From Vandiemenella viatica (Eukaryota > Arthropoda > Insecta > Orthoptera > Morabidae), in contig CM061920.1 of the NCBI GenBank assembly GCA_031002005.1, forward strand, positions 44,804,610-44,868,609: a stretch of DNA of 64,000 bases, written 5' to 3'. The notes beneath the pieces are model-generated. The model made no database searches. It worked only from the letters and a program-made list of their open reading frames with translations, and was not told where the DNA came from. A program made the translations under genes and the position numbers. Of the stretch, positions 22,165 through 32,719 are shown piece by piece (position 1 is the first letter of the stretch; each line of letters opens with the position of its first letter).

Positions 22165-22375
22165 AGATCGCAGCATTCGTGGAAATCGGTTATGGTGGGT
22201 GATAGGTAACATTCGGGTTTAAATCGCAGTCCGTCGTCCATTGCTTCCTGAAAAACCTCTAGGTTCCTTCAAAAGGCCATGGCCAAATTTCTTTCAGTTC
22301 GTTTCCAATCATCCTCTTCAGGCTCTAATTTCTTTGTCATTAAAAAACTGGAAAGACCGGAACGGAAAAGGGGGG
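22165..22375 (+). mobile_element. tRNA-derived SINE, family 1 (degraded)
   Basis: A damaged head (GGTGGGTGATAGGTAACATTCGGG near 22195) with a B-box relic, a deleted middle, then the family block CCTTCAAAAGGCCATGGCC near 22266. The family 3' part follows (CATTCCT-like, then AAAACTGGAAAGACCGG). It ends in a G-run near 22370. It sits in intron 1 of the proposed host gene. Confidence 0.6.
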
Positions 22376-22644
22376 GGGGGAGATTTATTACAACATAAAC
22401 CCAAATGATGATTGACGAAATCATATTTTATAAATATGCGTTTCGGTTATAATGCAGCCTGGACCAAAGTTAAACGTAACCATAACGCTCGATGTTGCAG
22501 ATATCCAATTTTCAGATCTTATCTATAGCTGTTACTGTGTTGGTACGTACAGACTGAATACCTCATAATGATGTCATATATACCACGTGATCTGTGTGTT
22601 TACTAGCGAGGCCGCAGCGGTATCCCAATGTTGATATTACCCTG

Positions 22645-22824
22645 TTACTCCTCGTTGTTTATATCTTGAACATCAAAGCATGCTGGGCACTTCCAGTCTA
22701 CCAATTCACTCGGAATATCTTCTTCCTTTATGTTTACACATTTGAAATGATTCCACTTGTCACAAAAGTAACACAGAATACCATTTCTCACGCTTCTATT
22801 ACACTTCGCGCATTTTACATTTAG
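22645..22824 (-). pseudogene. PHD-type zinc finger ORF without a start codon
   Basis: On the - strand a frame open from 22824 to a TAA at 22645-22647 encodes the pattern C-x2-C (CAKC), C-x2-C (CYFC), H-x2-C (HFKC) and a final W-K-C-P-A-C. This is the full Cys4-His-Cys3 arrangement of a PHD-like finger, about 50 residues long. No ATG precedes it in frame, so it is a fragment or an exon. PHD fingers of this kind are common in ORF1 of insect LINEs (compare 38250-38400). It directly abuts an LTR fragment at 22815. Confidence 0.6.
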
Positions 22825-23150
22825 TTAATTTTACTATCAAAATGTTCGGAACAGTGCTGACTATAGCTGGTGATAAAAGTTCAGCTGTAGCGTTAATCAA
22901 TCCAAAGTTATCTCAAATCTTAAATTTTTACTTTCCTGATCGTGTGTTTCAAAATGTGAACAAACTCAATTATCTCTTAAAATAATTTTTTCCCGATACA
23001 ATCAATACACTTTAGACTGATTCTTATGATGAATTCTCGCTGTGGTAATGAATGCAGGAAAATCCCTTCAAGTTGATAATTGCCTTACACAAAATTTCCA
23101 AGTCCAGCATAAGCGACTTGAAAATCGATCTATAGAATATTTTAATTCTG
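22815..23150 (-). mobile_element. LTR fragment, palindrome-LTR family (U3 part)
   Basis: In reverse complement this aligns with the U3 half of the LTR at 40774-43516. Shared blocks are CACCAGCTATAGTCAGCACT, AATTCATCATAA and the GGACTT-GAAATTT stretch near the LTR start. The outer TGTAAG terminus is missing. It is useful as evidence that the LTR family exists outside the 40-45 kb palindrome. It lies in intron 1 of the proposed host gene. Confidence 0.6.
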
Positions 23151-23530
23151 GGGATGGCTGGTGGGAGTGCTTTTGGTAAACTAAAGGGCGCCCTACTCAG
23201 TGAAATAGTGACTGATTTGAGTAAGGTATCTCAAAAAGTTTCCCTAAAAATTTTATTACAAAAATTCAACTGTAATAGTGACACAGATCTAGCTCTCATT
23301 GAATCATATCTGTAAAAATTTAAATGGTAATGGGTAATACTGAATTTTGAAATGCTTAGCTATAACAAAAGGAGTCCTTCAAGACTCTGTGCTTGGAACT
23401 CTACTATTGTCATTTATGTTCTTGATCTATGCAGTTTTATGTCTTGTAAATTTGATATGTATGCATATGACACTACCTTTTTATCATCTGGTAATGCCAT
23501 CTATTCATTAAAGTTTCTTTTTTTATTTAT
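23150..23530 (+). mobile_element. Jockey-like LINE RT fragment
   Basis: Around 23370-23490 frames give a KGVLQDSVLGT block (compare the usual GVPQGS-LGP), then DLCSFMSC and an AYDTTFLSS block where the catalytic YADDT has lost one Asp. The copy is short, frame-broken and embedded in intron 1 of the proposed host gene. Confidence 0.5.
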
Positions 23531-23663
23531 GTAAGTGAATTCACTTCAGTTCATACAGCTGTCTCTCCCTTTCCAGAATGCCTCTATCTATATTTCCACT
23601 AACTTTCTTTTAACCAAGCCCTGTTAATATGTCTATTGACTTGTTATGTTTATTCTTTTGTAG

Positions 23664-23774
23664 GTCTATGTGCCGATATACCAAAGTAGTGTACAGGAAA
23701 TAAAACAAGCTGTGAAAATTTACAAAGTGTCACCCTTGGCACAAAGCAAACCAACTTACCATAAATCATGTTAA
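23664..23774 (+). CDS. Coiled-coil host gene, optional exon (internal or alternative last)
   Basis: A strong acceptor (TTATTCTTTTGTAG) precedes an open frame of 36 codons starting VYVPIYQSSVQEIKQAV and ending at a TAA. It joins the first exon in phase 0. Used to its end it would give a short isoform of about 60 residues. Alternatively a weak donor after AAA at 23726 (GTGTCA) would keep phase 0 into the exon at 24352. The lack of a clear polyadenylation signal nearby favours neither. Could also be chance. Confidence 0.35.
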   Translation, partial: VYVPIYQSSVQEIKQAVKIYKVSPLAQSKPTYHKSC

Positions 23775-24351
23775 AAATAGAGAAATCGTGTTTAACTTAA
23801 TTCATATGTGTCAGTAACAATCATGAAGTTTCTTGATTTATTTATTGGACCAAAACAAACATTTGAAAACACACAAATATTTTATACTGAAAACTGTCTC
23901 ATGTTTCTTACTTGTTACTAGACTGAGATTGTGCATCAGAAATTGCTTTTGAATGAAATTGTATTACGCTTTCTTCCTCTTCCACTTTAAGCAGTACTGC
24001 TGAGGACAAATTCTCCTGGTGCTACAATCATCTTAAGTTAGGTGGTTTTAAGTTTTCTGTTAAAAACACCAAAACAATCAGGTGTACAATTTTTTCACAC
24101 AGAACACATTCTAAAAGTTAGGAATTTTAGCATTGCCATATTTTTATGTTCTAAGTCATTTAATATATATTGGAAAAAGTACAGGCAGTATAAACGGAAA
24201 GTGTCAGTAGTACAATAAAAGAGGCAAAAAAGAAATTGATGTGTCATCTCTCTTACGCAATGAAGAACAATGGAGTTATACATATGTAGGAAAAAAGAGT
24301 TTTTAGTTTATTACCTGTTTCTTGTCATTAAGAATAATTATTTGTATACAG

Positions 24352-24526
24352 TTTGCATCTGGGGAAAAGAAACGGTGTAATCTACTGGAAAAGAAGGTGG
24401 AGCAGTTACAGAAAGAGATTTATGAATGTCGAACTGTGGAGAAAACTGAACGTGCTTGTCTGGCTGACAGCCGTCGATTACTCGCCATGCAGCAGGACTC
24501 TATTAACAAACTACTTGCTGTCAAAG
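24352..24526 (+). CDS. Coiled-coil host gene, exon (heptad-rich)
   Basis: Bounded by the acceptor TTTGTATACAG and a donor in AAAG/GTGGGA. It encodes 58 codons plus one base, with heptad spacing of L, V, I and A (LLEKKVEQLQKEI near its start, then a TVEKTERACLADSRRLL stretch). The reading frame is continuous with no stop. Codon content is balanced and GC is higher than in the flanks. Phase 0 in, phase 1 out, matching the next exon exactly. This is the strongest host-gene exon in the window. Confidence 0.65.
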
Positions 24527-24762
24527 GTGGGATTCAAACAGTGGCAGGATCCATGTGAAATTATTTTACATTATTGTATTGAGAAAGGATACAAATGACT
24601 GTTTAAAATTTGTAAGATCTTTAGCATTTGTATGTATATGTTTCTTTTTGTAAGAATTTTAATAGCAAAACTTTGGAATGATGAAATGTCTCTTACCACA
24701 GATATGTGGAAAATTCACAAAACATGGAGAATCTCAGACTTATGGATTTTTTTTTTTGTGTG

Positions 24763-27460
24763 CAGGGGAGAGCGGGGAGGGTTCCGACATTGGGAGAGGC
24801 TGGACATTGCTAGATTTCATACAAGGAGAAGTATAGTTGGCAGCCCTGCTGCTTGTTTTGGTGAGTTATCAGTCGCTTTTGAATGGCCGATGCCAATAGT
24901 CAGGCTCTAACAATTTGCATTTTTATCCCGAACATTTTTCTGATTTTGTGTATTCTCATGTAAGTTTCGGAATTCCATTCGGAAGGTGTGAACTTTGACA
25001 GTATTCAGTTGGAAATAAGCAAATATTTTTTGTGGAAACTAAGGTAAGTAATAAACATAATAAACCATAATTGATTCCACTACTTCCATATTAGTCACAT
25101 TGAAAGGTGCGTTATTCTTATGATGGCTATATGGGAGAGCTCGGACAGTCTGCCCGAAGTCTCCCCATTATTTCTGAAATTTTTTACTTCTATCTAATCT
25201 CTCCCTGTTTCTGTTATATATGTTTGTTTTTAGAGAATAGGTTTGTTTTAGGTTGTAAAATGCCGAGGTATTACAAAAAAAAAAAGGTGAGATAAGACCT
25301 TTTGTGCTGCCACAATGAAAAAGACGGTTAACAAAGTACTAGAAAGCAGAGCATCCATTAGAAAAACTATTGATAAATACCATCTTAAGAAATCACCACT
25401 TCTTGAGTATGTAGAAAGAACAAAGATGCATCCAGAAAATGTTAACTATGGCCCAGACTTTAAAAAAAAGTCAAATTTTGACACCTTGTGTGGAGGAAGA
25501 ATTGTCAGATTATCTTGTTAAAACTAGCAAGATGTTTTATGGGCTGACACCAGCCTATGCAAAACGCCTGGCATATGAATTTGCAGTAAAAAATAACTTG
25601 TTTTACCCGAAAATTGGAATACAAGTCGATCCGCATCTCGGGATTGGTTCACGGGTTTATGCATTGACATCCTTCACTTTCAATCAGTACACCCGAACCA
25701 ACAAGTTTGGCAAGAATGAGTAGTTTTAACGCAAATCACTTAAAACTTTTTCAGGACAAGTTGGAAGAGGTCTTGAAACATTATGCATTTGAACCTCATG
25801 AAATTTATAATCTGGATGAGACTGACACCAGCCTGTGCAAAACGGCCATTCCTTGAGTGCCTAGAGTTAATTCACAGGAAACTCAACGCGAAGTCGTCAA
25901 AAGGTATCACAAGAATGAGGAGAACTCATAACTCATGATGGAATAGTGCTTCAGGAAATGCCCTCCCATTAGTATTAATTTTTCCAGATGTTTGATCAAA
26001 AGCTTATGATGCAAGATTGGCCCATCCGTCTGGGTGGATGACAAGTGAAAACTTTATAAAAGTGTTTGAGCATGTGGTAAATGTTTTATTGACAAGAAGA
26101 TATTGTTATTGATGGACAATCATGAAACCAACCTTTCTATTGAAGCTCTTAATTAATAAATTGCAACCTCTGGATACTTGCACTTATAAGTCCTTCGAGG
26201 CATTTGTGAGCGAAGGATGTGACTCATGGATGACAAATCACCCTGGGGAACCCCTTAGCCATCCATATGGTATTCAACCTGGGATAAATCTGCTACTCCA
26301 TCAAACATCAAGAAGGGATTTGAATCCACCGGCATTGTACCATTCAATCGGGGAATCTTCACCGAGGAAGACTTCCTGAGGGCTTATGTTACTGACAGAC
26401 CGCTACCAAGCGAACCAAAATCCATCTGATGGGCAATTGAAGAGTGATTGCCACACAAATGAAAAGTTGGAGTTTGAAATACCTACTATATCAAGATCCT
26501 TACACAGCTCTCCCAACTTGACTAGCATTGTGTCTACTTCAACTACCATTATATCGCTGGAAAATATTCAACTTTTCCAAAAGCTAAAGAAAGAAAAGCC
26601 ATAAACCAAGCTTGTAATAGAGGATGTTGCATGATTGCAAAAAAAAAAAAAAAAAAATGAAATTGCTGCCATGAAAGAAAAGTCGAAAAAGAGTTCAAGA
26701 ACAGAACCTAGGCCTATTAAAAAACTGTTTGAAACTTCATCCAAAAATGAAGCTACAGCTCATCGTTTAACATCCAGAAATCATTATGAAAAAGATGCAA
26801 AAAAGAAAAGAACCTCTTTGTCTGAAAGTGAATCAGACAATGTTCTTTCAAATATTGGAGACTCATCTGGAGGGGAATGGGGGGGAAGATACTTCTTCTG
26901 ATCGAGATAAAACTAGTGTTCTTGTTGGTGCCTACACAGTTTTTAACATTCATGGGAAGATGACGTCAACTGGACGACGATATGTAGCTAGAAGACAGGG
27001 GGGGTTATATAGTAAGGTTTCTAAAAAGAAAGAACCTATCATTTATATTAACTTTATCTGATGAAGCGACATTCTTTGTACCATATGACGACGTGATGTT
27101 CAAACTTCCCACTGCTAAAACGGACGGTTTTGAAAGGTTAAGAAATATGTAATATTTTAATATGGACCTGAGTGATTTTTCTTTGTGCAACTAACATATT
27201 TTTTGTCTTAAAATAAAGCTATTACTAAGTAATTTTTAAGTTTTGGGGTGCTTATTTTGTGATTTTTATTGATAAATGCAACTTTTCAATTTTGTATTAG
27301 TGTGTCCAGAATCTCCCCCTAACTTGCTTTAAAGTTAAAAAAAAAAAAATCTTAATCCCTTGAGTTTGAAAATAATTAAAATTTGGAAATATTAATTTTG
27401 AATTAAAGCTACAATTCATAGTTAAAAAAAAACTGTCCAAACCCTCCCCGCTCTCTCCTA
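24763..27460 (+). mobile_element. pogo/Tigger-like DNA transposon with terminal inverted repeats
   Basis: The left end reads CAGGGGAGAGCGGGGAGGG. The right end is its complement, CCCTCCCCGCTCTCTCCTA. Subterminal GGACA- and TCTCCCC-type blocks recur at 24800, 25140 and 27305, as in transposase-binding regions. The interior carries a decayed pogo-type transposase. Length 2.7 kb is normal for the group. CAG at the terminus and a TA beside the right end agree with pogo insertion habits. It sits inside the host-gene intron 24527-32489, in the gene's orientation. Confidence 0.78.
25260..27150 (+). pseudogene. pogo-like transposase (decayed)
   Basis: An ATG at 25261 starts an MPRYYKKK sequence as in Jerky/pogo-like proteins. 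A helix-turn-helix region continues through a GLTPAYAKRLAYEFA block near 25542. The DDE_1 domain starts with an IYNLDET block near 25806 holding the first Asp. The later Asp region near 26100 is damaged (DNH lost). A LQPLD block follows near 26164 and an ACDSWM-like block near 26214. The C-terminal part ends with a DDVMFKLP block near 27088. Internal stops and frameshifts make it non-functional. A pure A tract at 26640 disrupts one frame. Confidence 0.7.
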
Positions 27461-27544
27461 TATAATTCATCAGCTGATTTTTTTTTAAAAAAATATTTTA
27501 TTGCATTGGTTGGGAATCAAGTAGAAACTAATGAATACTTGAAT

Positions 27545-27650
27545 TGAACTGAATATTTAATCGCAACGGAGTATATGTTCCAGTGGCAATTTTCCTATTC
27601 ATCTAATCACCACTTTTTTATTTTTCATTATTATTATCTTTTATATTATA
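27545..27650 (-). mobile_element. CR1-like LINE 3' end fragment
   Basis: In reverse complement this matches the CR1 3' terminus (TGCCACTGGAACATATACTCC-type end followed by an AATT tail), as at 28490-28620. About 100 bp only. Confidence 0.55.
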
Positions 27651-28089
27651 TCTGTTAAATTTCTGGACCCATAAACTTTTGAAATTTACAAATTTGAAGG
27701 ATATGATGCACAACTGGGCTGCCATGAGAGAATTTCAGTAATTCAAAGTATTGGGGTAAAAGCTGGAAAAAAAAGAGACAATAATCAAGTATACAAGAGA
27801 ATATTGATGACAGTGGATGTGTAAAGAGATTGCCAATGAGCATGTGCTTAATCATGATTAAGATCATAATAATATTTCATTGTATTTTGAAGAAACTACA
27901 TATCTGTTACAGCATAAGGAGTAGATTTGGAAACAAATATTTTTTAAAAAAATATTTCTTGTGGTTTTATTTGAGGAGGGTGTAGGGTCAATGATTTACT
28001 ATTAGTCATTCTTGTGCAAAAATGGTAATTTGCAATGCTGTAACCTCCCTTAATTGTCATATCATCCCCTCTGCACAGTATTAACAGTG
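27651..28089. other. AT-rich intronic spacer
   Basis: No gene. Lies within the large intron of the proposed host gene between two CR1 pieces. A - strand ORF (27655-27867) is low complexity and not convincing. Confidence 0.5.
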
Positions 28090-28478
28090 CTAGGTGTGCA
28101 CAAGTCTTGGATGGATATCCATAGACTTAGGAGCAGACAGGAGAAGGGTGAAGAGAGTAATGGGAGTGTTCAAGGCATATATTTGTGATGAGGCATGGAA
28201 AGATATTGGTGGAAGAATTAAGAGATTTACATGGAAGGAAAAAAAAAATGATCATGACCACAAACTGGTACTCAATTTCAGGTGTTAGGGTGTGGGAAGG
28301 TGTTTAGGGACTGGAATTAATTACGAAGAGAAATGATGAATATTTTACCAAAAATGCTGAAAGAATTTAAAGTAACAATTCATAGAGGGCAAAAATAGAT
28401 GGGCAGGGGATAGGGGGAAAATGGGCATGTAGGGAAATTGCCACCAGGCCATAGGCTCCATCACAATTAATTTTTTTT
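28090..28478 (+). mobile_element. CR1-like LINE 3' fragment (tail-to-tail with the next copy)
   Basis: Starts in the RT C-terminal region (a DRRRVKRVMGV block near 28137, then AWKDIG near 28195) and runs to the 3' end GCCACCAGGCCATAGGC ... ACAATTAA. A short T-rich joint follows and then the 3' end of another copy in reverse orientation. Confidence 0.7.
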
Positions 28479-28790
28479 TTTAAATTTAATTCCAATGCAG
28501 CACACACTCGAGTGGCAATTTCCCTACACACCCAACTTTCCCCTATCCTGCACCCACCTACATTTTCCCTCTACAAATTTTAACTTTAAATTCTTTTAAA
28601 CTTTTTCGGTAAGTTAGTCATCATTTCCCTAAGTAACTCATTGCAATCCCTGAAACCTTTACCTAAAAAAGAAGATCTTCCCACACCCTTGTGCCTGAAA
28701 TTGAGTGCCATCTTGTGGTCATGGTCATCTTTTCCCTTCCATGCACTACTTTTCAAACCTAATCCAATATCTTTCCGTGCATCATCGCCA

Positions 28791-29408
28791 TTATACTCCC
28801 TGTACACTCCCATGACCCTCCACATCCTCGTCCTGTCTTCCAATGAATCCCATTCCAGCTCCTTTATCATATCTGTCACTGATTGCATTCTGCAATAATT
28901 TCCAGAAATCTAGCAGCCCTGCACTACCATATTTGAGCAATGGTCTGACCAAAGTTTTGTAACCCAATTCCTTTACTTCTCTCATGCATCCCCTCATCAC
29001 TCTGTCCAACAAGTGCGTAATTTTTAAACCTTTTCGTACCACCTGTGCAATGTGTCCTACCCAGTTAAGCTTATTATCAAATGTAATGCCAAGATATTTA
29101 CATTCCAAGTCCTCAGCAAGCAATTCTTTCACCACCTTATATTCATAATTAACCTTTTGTTTTTTATTTGTGTATCTAATAAGCTGACTCTTTGCATTTA
29201 TATTCATCCCATGTTTATCAACCCAACTAGATCTCCTGTCCAGATCACCCTGCAACTCTTTACAGTCCTCAATTGTTTTATATAGCATTATGTCATCTGC
29301 AAACAATCTAATTTCAGATAGTAAACAATCAACACAATTATTCATTAAAATAATGAATAGCAATGGTCCCAATATGCTACCCTGCGGCACTCCCATTTTT
29401 ACTTCCAC
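28791..29408 (-). pseudogene. CR1 reverse transcriptase core, longest open segment
   Basis: 205 codons open. The frame begins in the block before the catalytic site (KMGVPQGSILGPLLF), contains LFADDI with both catalytic Asp, and then the thumb region (NAKSQLIRY, KYLGITFDNKLNW, YKTLVRPLL). The end runs out of frame in the last 50 codons. It is the best-preserved RT segment in the window, but the full ORF is interrupted upstream by stops near 29450-29640 and by the mariner. Confidence 0.75.
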
Positions 29409-29939
29409 TTCTTTTGATACCGCATTTCCTACCCTAACTTTCTGTTTTCTACCTTTTACAAATTCTTCTACCTAGCATACCACTTTCTCATCCACTCCAA
29501 TGGTTTTTTACCTGATTTACTACCATTTTATGGCTTACTCTGTCAAACGCCTTTGACAGATCTAGTGCTACACTATCAATTTGGCCTCCCTTGTCCATTT
29601 CATCTGAAATATCTTGCATATATCCCACCAACTAAGATTCGCATGAATATCCTTGGCTGAAGCCATGTTGCCTACTTGAAAACCACTTATGTTCCTCACA
29701 TACACTTCTGATGTGGTTGCATATCAATCTATCCATTAATTTACGTACCACTGAAGTCAAGCTGATTGGCCTGTAATTTTCGACTCTATTTCTCACCCCT
29801 CCTTTATGTACCGGTACTACCACACTTTTCCAGTCCCGTGGTAAGCAGCAAGTATCCAGACTCAATTTAAATAATATTTCAAGATAAGGTACAATGTCAC
29901 ATCTGGCTATCTTTAAGATATCTGTAGTAATATTATCTA

Positions 29940-31230
29940 TGAGGGTCGTTTGAAAAGTCCGTGCAAAAAATAAAAACTACTTACATGTTTGGGGTAAATC
30001 TTTTTATTTTTGACATAAGTCTCCTTTTAGGCTTATACACTTCGTCCAATGATGTTCTAGTTTGTTGATCCCTTCCAAATAATAGGATTTGTCCAACTCT
30101 ACAAAATATCCATTAGTGTGTGGAATTACCTCCTCGTTTGAATAAAATCTTTGTCCCGCCAGCCATTTCTTCAAATTGGGGAAAAAATAGTTGTCCAGGG
30201 GAGCCAAGTCTGGAGAATAGGGGGGATGTGAAACGATTTGGAATCCTATTTCCATTAATTTTGCAACCACAACTGTTGAAGGGTGTGCTGGTGCGTTGTC
30301 GTGATGGTAAAGGACTTTTTTGTGGGCCAATCGCGGGCGTTTTTCTTGTAGTTCGGTTTTCAAATGGTCCAATAACGATGAATAAAATGCACCTGTAATA
30401 GTTTTACCCTTTTCCAGAGAGTCGATGAGGATTATCCCTTGCGAATCCCTAAAGACAGTCGCCATAACCTTTCCGGCCGAATAAATGGTCTTCGCCTTTT
30501 TTGGTGCAGATTCTTCCTTGGTAACCCATTGTTTATATTGTTGTTTGGTCTCAGGAGTATATTAATGTATCCATGTTTCATCCACAGTGATAAAACGACA
30601 CTTAAAGTCCTCCAGATTCTTCTGGAACAGCTGCAAACCATCCTTGCAACACTTCACACGACTCCATTTTTGGTCAAGTGTCAGCAATCGTGGCACCCAT
30701 CTTGCGGATAGCTTTCTCATGTCCAAATGTTTATGCAAAATATTATGTACCCATTCAGTCAAAACGCCCATAGCACTAGCAATCTCACTCACCTTTATTC
30801 TTCTGTTATCCATCACCATATCATGGATTTGATCAATGATTTCTGTAGTCCTAACCTCCACAGGCGTCCAGAACATTCAGCGTCACTTGCGCCCATATGG
30901 CCAGTCCGAAAATTTTGAAATCACTTATAAACTGTTCTAATCGAAGGTGCAAAGTCACCATAATGTTTATAAAGCTTCTCTTTAGTCTCCTGAGGCGTTT
31001 TGCCTTTCATAAAGTAATGTTTAATCACCACACAAAATTCTTTTTCATCCATTTCTTAAAAATCACTCGAATTCCTTGATTTACACGAATGCCAAACACA
31101 AAGAAATAGACCAATATGGCTGAAACTTGGTGCACGTTCATTCAAGAGATGCTACTAACTAAACATGACCTCAATAGGCGCTGGTGGTGCCATCTCTCGA
31201 ACTTTGCACGGACTTTTCAAACGCCTCTCG
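29940..31230 (-). mobile_element. mariner transposon, 1,291 bp, with TIRs and TA duplication
   Basis: The ends are inverted repeats of about 28 bp (GTTTGAAAAGTCCGTGCAAA core, with GAGGGTC at one end and GAGAGGC at the other). They are flanked by TA at 29938-29939 and 31231-31232, the mariner target duplication. Length 1.29 kb is standard. It carries a frameshifted transposase on the - strand and interrupts a CR1-like LINE between two adjacent codons. It is younger than the LINE but already inactive. Confidence 0.92.
30004..30876 (-). pseudogene. mariner transposase (frameshifted)
   Basis: Three overlapping frames carry the parts in order. An HTH region starts with a VEVRTTEIIDQIHDM block (about 30862), then a WVPRLLT linker (near 30695). 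The catalytic VDETWIH block (near 30575) leads to a HHDNAPAH block (near 30300) and a PYSPDLAPLDNYFF block (near 30220), which together supply the D,D,D(34) triad. The C-terminus runs to a stop at 30004. At least two frameshifts (near 30450-30630) separate the pieces. The usual DYHLF motif reads DNYFF. Family: mariner, D,D34D. Confidence 0.85.
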
Positions 31231-31830
31231 TACACCGGCCCCTTTATGTTTTTTCAGTTTGTTTATTTCTTTCATGATTTCCTCAGAATGAATTTCAAAT
31301 ATTTTAGTATCTTCATTTCTAATGGTTTTGTTAAGCTCGTTCTCCAAATAAGACCCTCCCGTTTCTGATTCATTGTCCCTAATGCTCTCACTAAACCAGT
31401 TACTTAAGATCACTGCCTTTTTCAAATCCTCAGTACCTTCTTCTCCATCCTTATCTATAAGTGTCTCTACACCCTCCCTTCCCCTCAGTTTCCTGATATA
31501 GCCATAGAAATTTCTAGACGCACCAGTCAATGGTCCTCCTGCACTGACAATACTCTTCATAAACCCGTCTTTAGCCACTTTCTTTGCTGTTATTAAGTCC
31601 TTGTTAAGTTGTTTTAAATATTCCCTACTACCCTGCTGTCTCCTAACTCTGTTATGTTCTCTTTTTACCAACCTCTTTATCCTCCTCATTTCCCTATTAT
31701 AGTATACAGGTTCTCTAATTTTCTTTATTTTCTGCTTTGGAATAAATTTTTCTTAAATTCTTAAATTAAATGACTAAAAACTGCCACTTATTTTCAGGCA
31801 TAAAAAAGTAGTAAAAGTTTATTTTGTATG

Positions 31831-32040
31831 TAAGGGAGTCACGGATTGGAATAAATTACCACGGAAAATGCTGAAAAATGTATTAGAAAAATGGAAAGAA
31901 ATGAAAATTCGTAAAGGGCAACAGCAGGTGGATGATTATATTTCACTAACTATTTATATGTTTCTTTTTAAGAAAAAGAAAAAAAAGGAAATTCCATTAA
32001 ATGGGAGAACATGTGTTTAGAGAATTCGCTACCAGTGCAT
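31831..32040 (+). mobile_element. CR1-like LINE 3' fragment
   Basis: Contains the GGGAGTCACGGATTGGAAT and AATTACCACGGAAAATG blocks of the CR1 3' coding end, then the KGQQQVD-like region and TACCAGTGCATATA at its terminus. 5' truncated and short. Confidence 0.55.
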
Positions 32041-32489
32041 ATATACGACCCTTTCAATTAAATATGTATTTTTGATTTTTCAAATTTTACCTTTAATTCA
32101 GTTTTATTTCTTTTGTTACAGTTTTTTTTTCTCTTCATACACCACCTTCCCTCCAGTTTGGAGTAATTATCCAAAAACTTCTCTTTCAATCTCAAGTCTC
32201 TTCTGCCAATGAAATATTCATATCCAAAGGTCACATAATTTAATGAGTCTCCAATTTAAAAAAAAATTTCATCATTATGCTGTCATCTCTAAAAAGTGAT
32301 GATATATAACTCTGTCCATGCTACTAGGATTCAGAAATGTTTCTATTTTGCTTATTATACTAAAAAAAAGGATGGATAACAGATTGATTTTGGAACTTCT
32401 ACTTTTAATTATTAATTGTTACTATTACTGCATTAGTAAATTTCTAACAAATCATGTCATTATAACCTTATCTGATTTATATGTTGCAG
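32041..32489. other. Intronic sequence left of the next host exon
   Basis: AT-rich, with a T-rich tract near 32120. It ends in a polypyrimidine-poor but usable acceptor TATGTTGCAG. No gene. The ORF 32318-32641 only passes through the exon that follows. Confidence 0.5.
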
Positions 32490-32554
32490 GTGAAAATGTT
32501 AAATTAACAGAAACTGTAAAAAATCTGGAAGGGAAAATTATGGATCTGAAGTCT
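32490..32554 (+). CDS. Coiled-coil host gene, exon
   Basis: 65 bp between the acceptor ATGTTGCAG and the strong donor TCT/GTAAGTG. It enters in phase 1 (completing a Gly codon with the G left by the exon at 24352) and leaves in phase 0. The product GENVKLTETVKNLEGKIMDL keeps the heptad pattern of the previous exon. The exact phase match across an 8-kb intron full of transposons is the main evidence. The following intron is about 29.6 kb. Confidence 0.62.
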
Positions 32555-32719
32555 GTAAGTGAAATCTGTGTCAGAATAATTTCAAATTATCACTTTTTTG
32601 TTGGTAAAAAGTTGCACATAAAATGTTTCAATTTTGACTGAAGAAAATGAGTGATGACATTTTTTTCTTTGATAAATGTATTTTCACTTGGCTAATAAAT
32701 GAGGAAACTACATAATTTG

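Larger units (their letters stand above)
28490..31745 (-). mobile_element. CR1-like LINE, - strand, split by a mariner
   Basis: From right to left it shows the endonuclease-RT linker (a KKIREPVYYNREMRR block at about 31740-31680, LNKDLIT near 31600), a KLKKHKGAG block near 31245, then the 1,291-bp mariner at 29940-31230. The RT continues with VENYRPISLTS near 29780, AFDRVSHK near 29540, and the catalytic LFADDI block near 29300. It goes on through a GYKTLVRPLL block near 28960 to the 3' end near 28490. Removing the mariner rejoins the protein frame, so the transposon landed in an already integrated LINE. Several stops mark it as dead. Confidence 0.82.
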
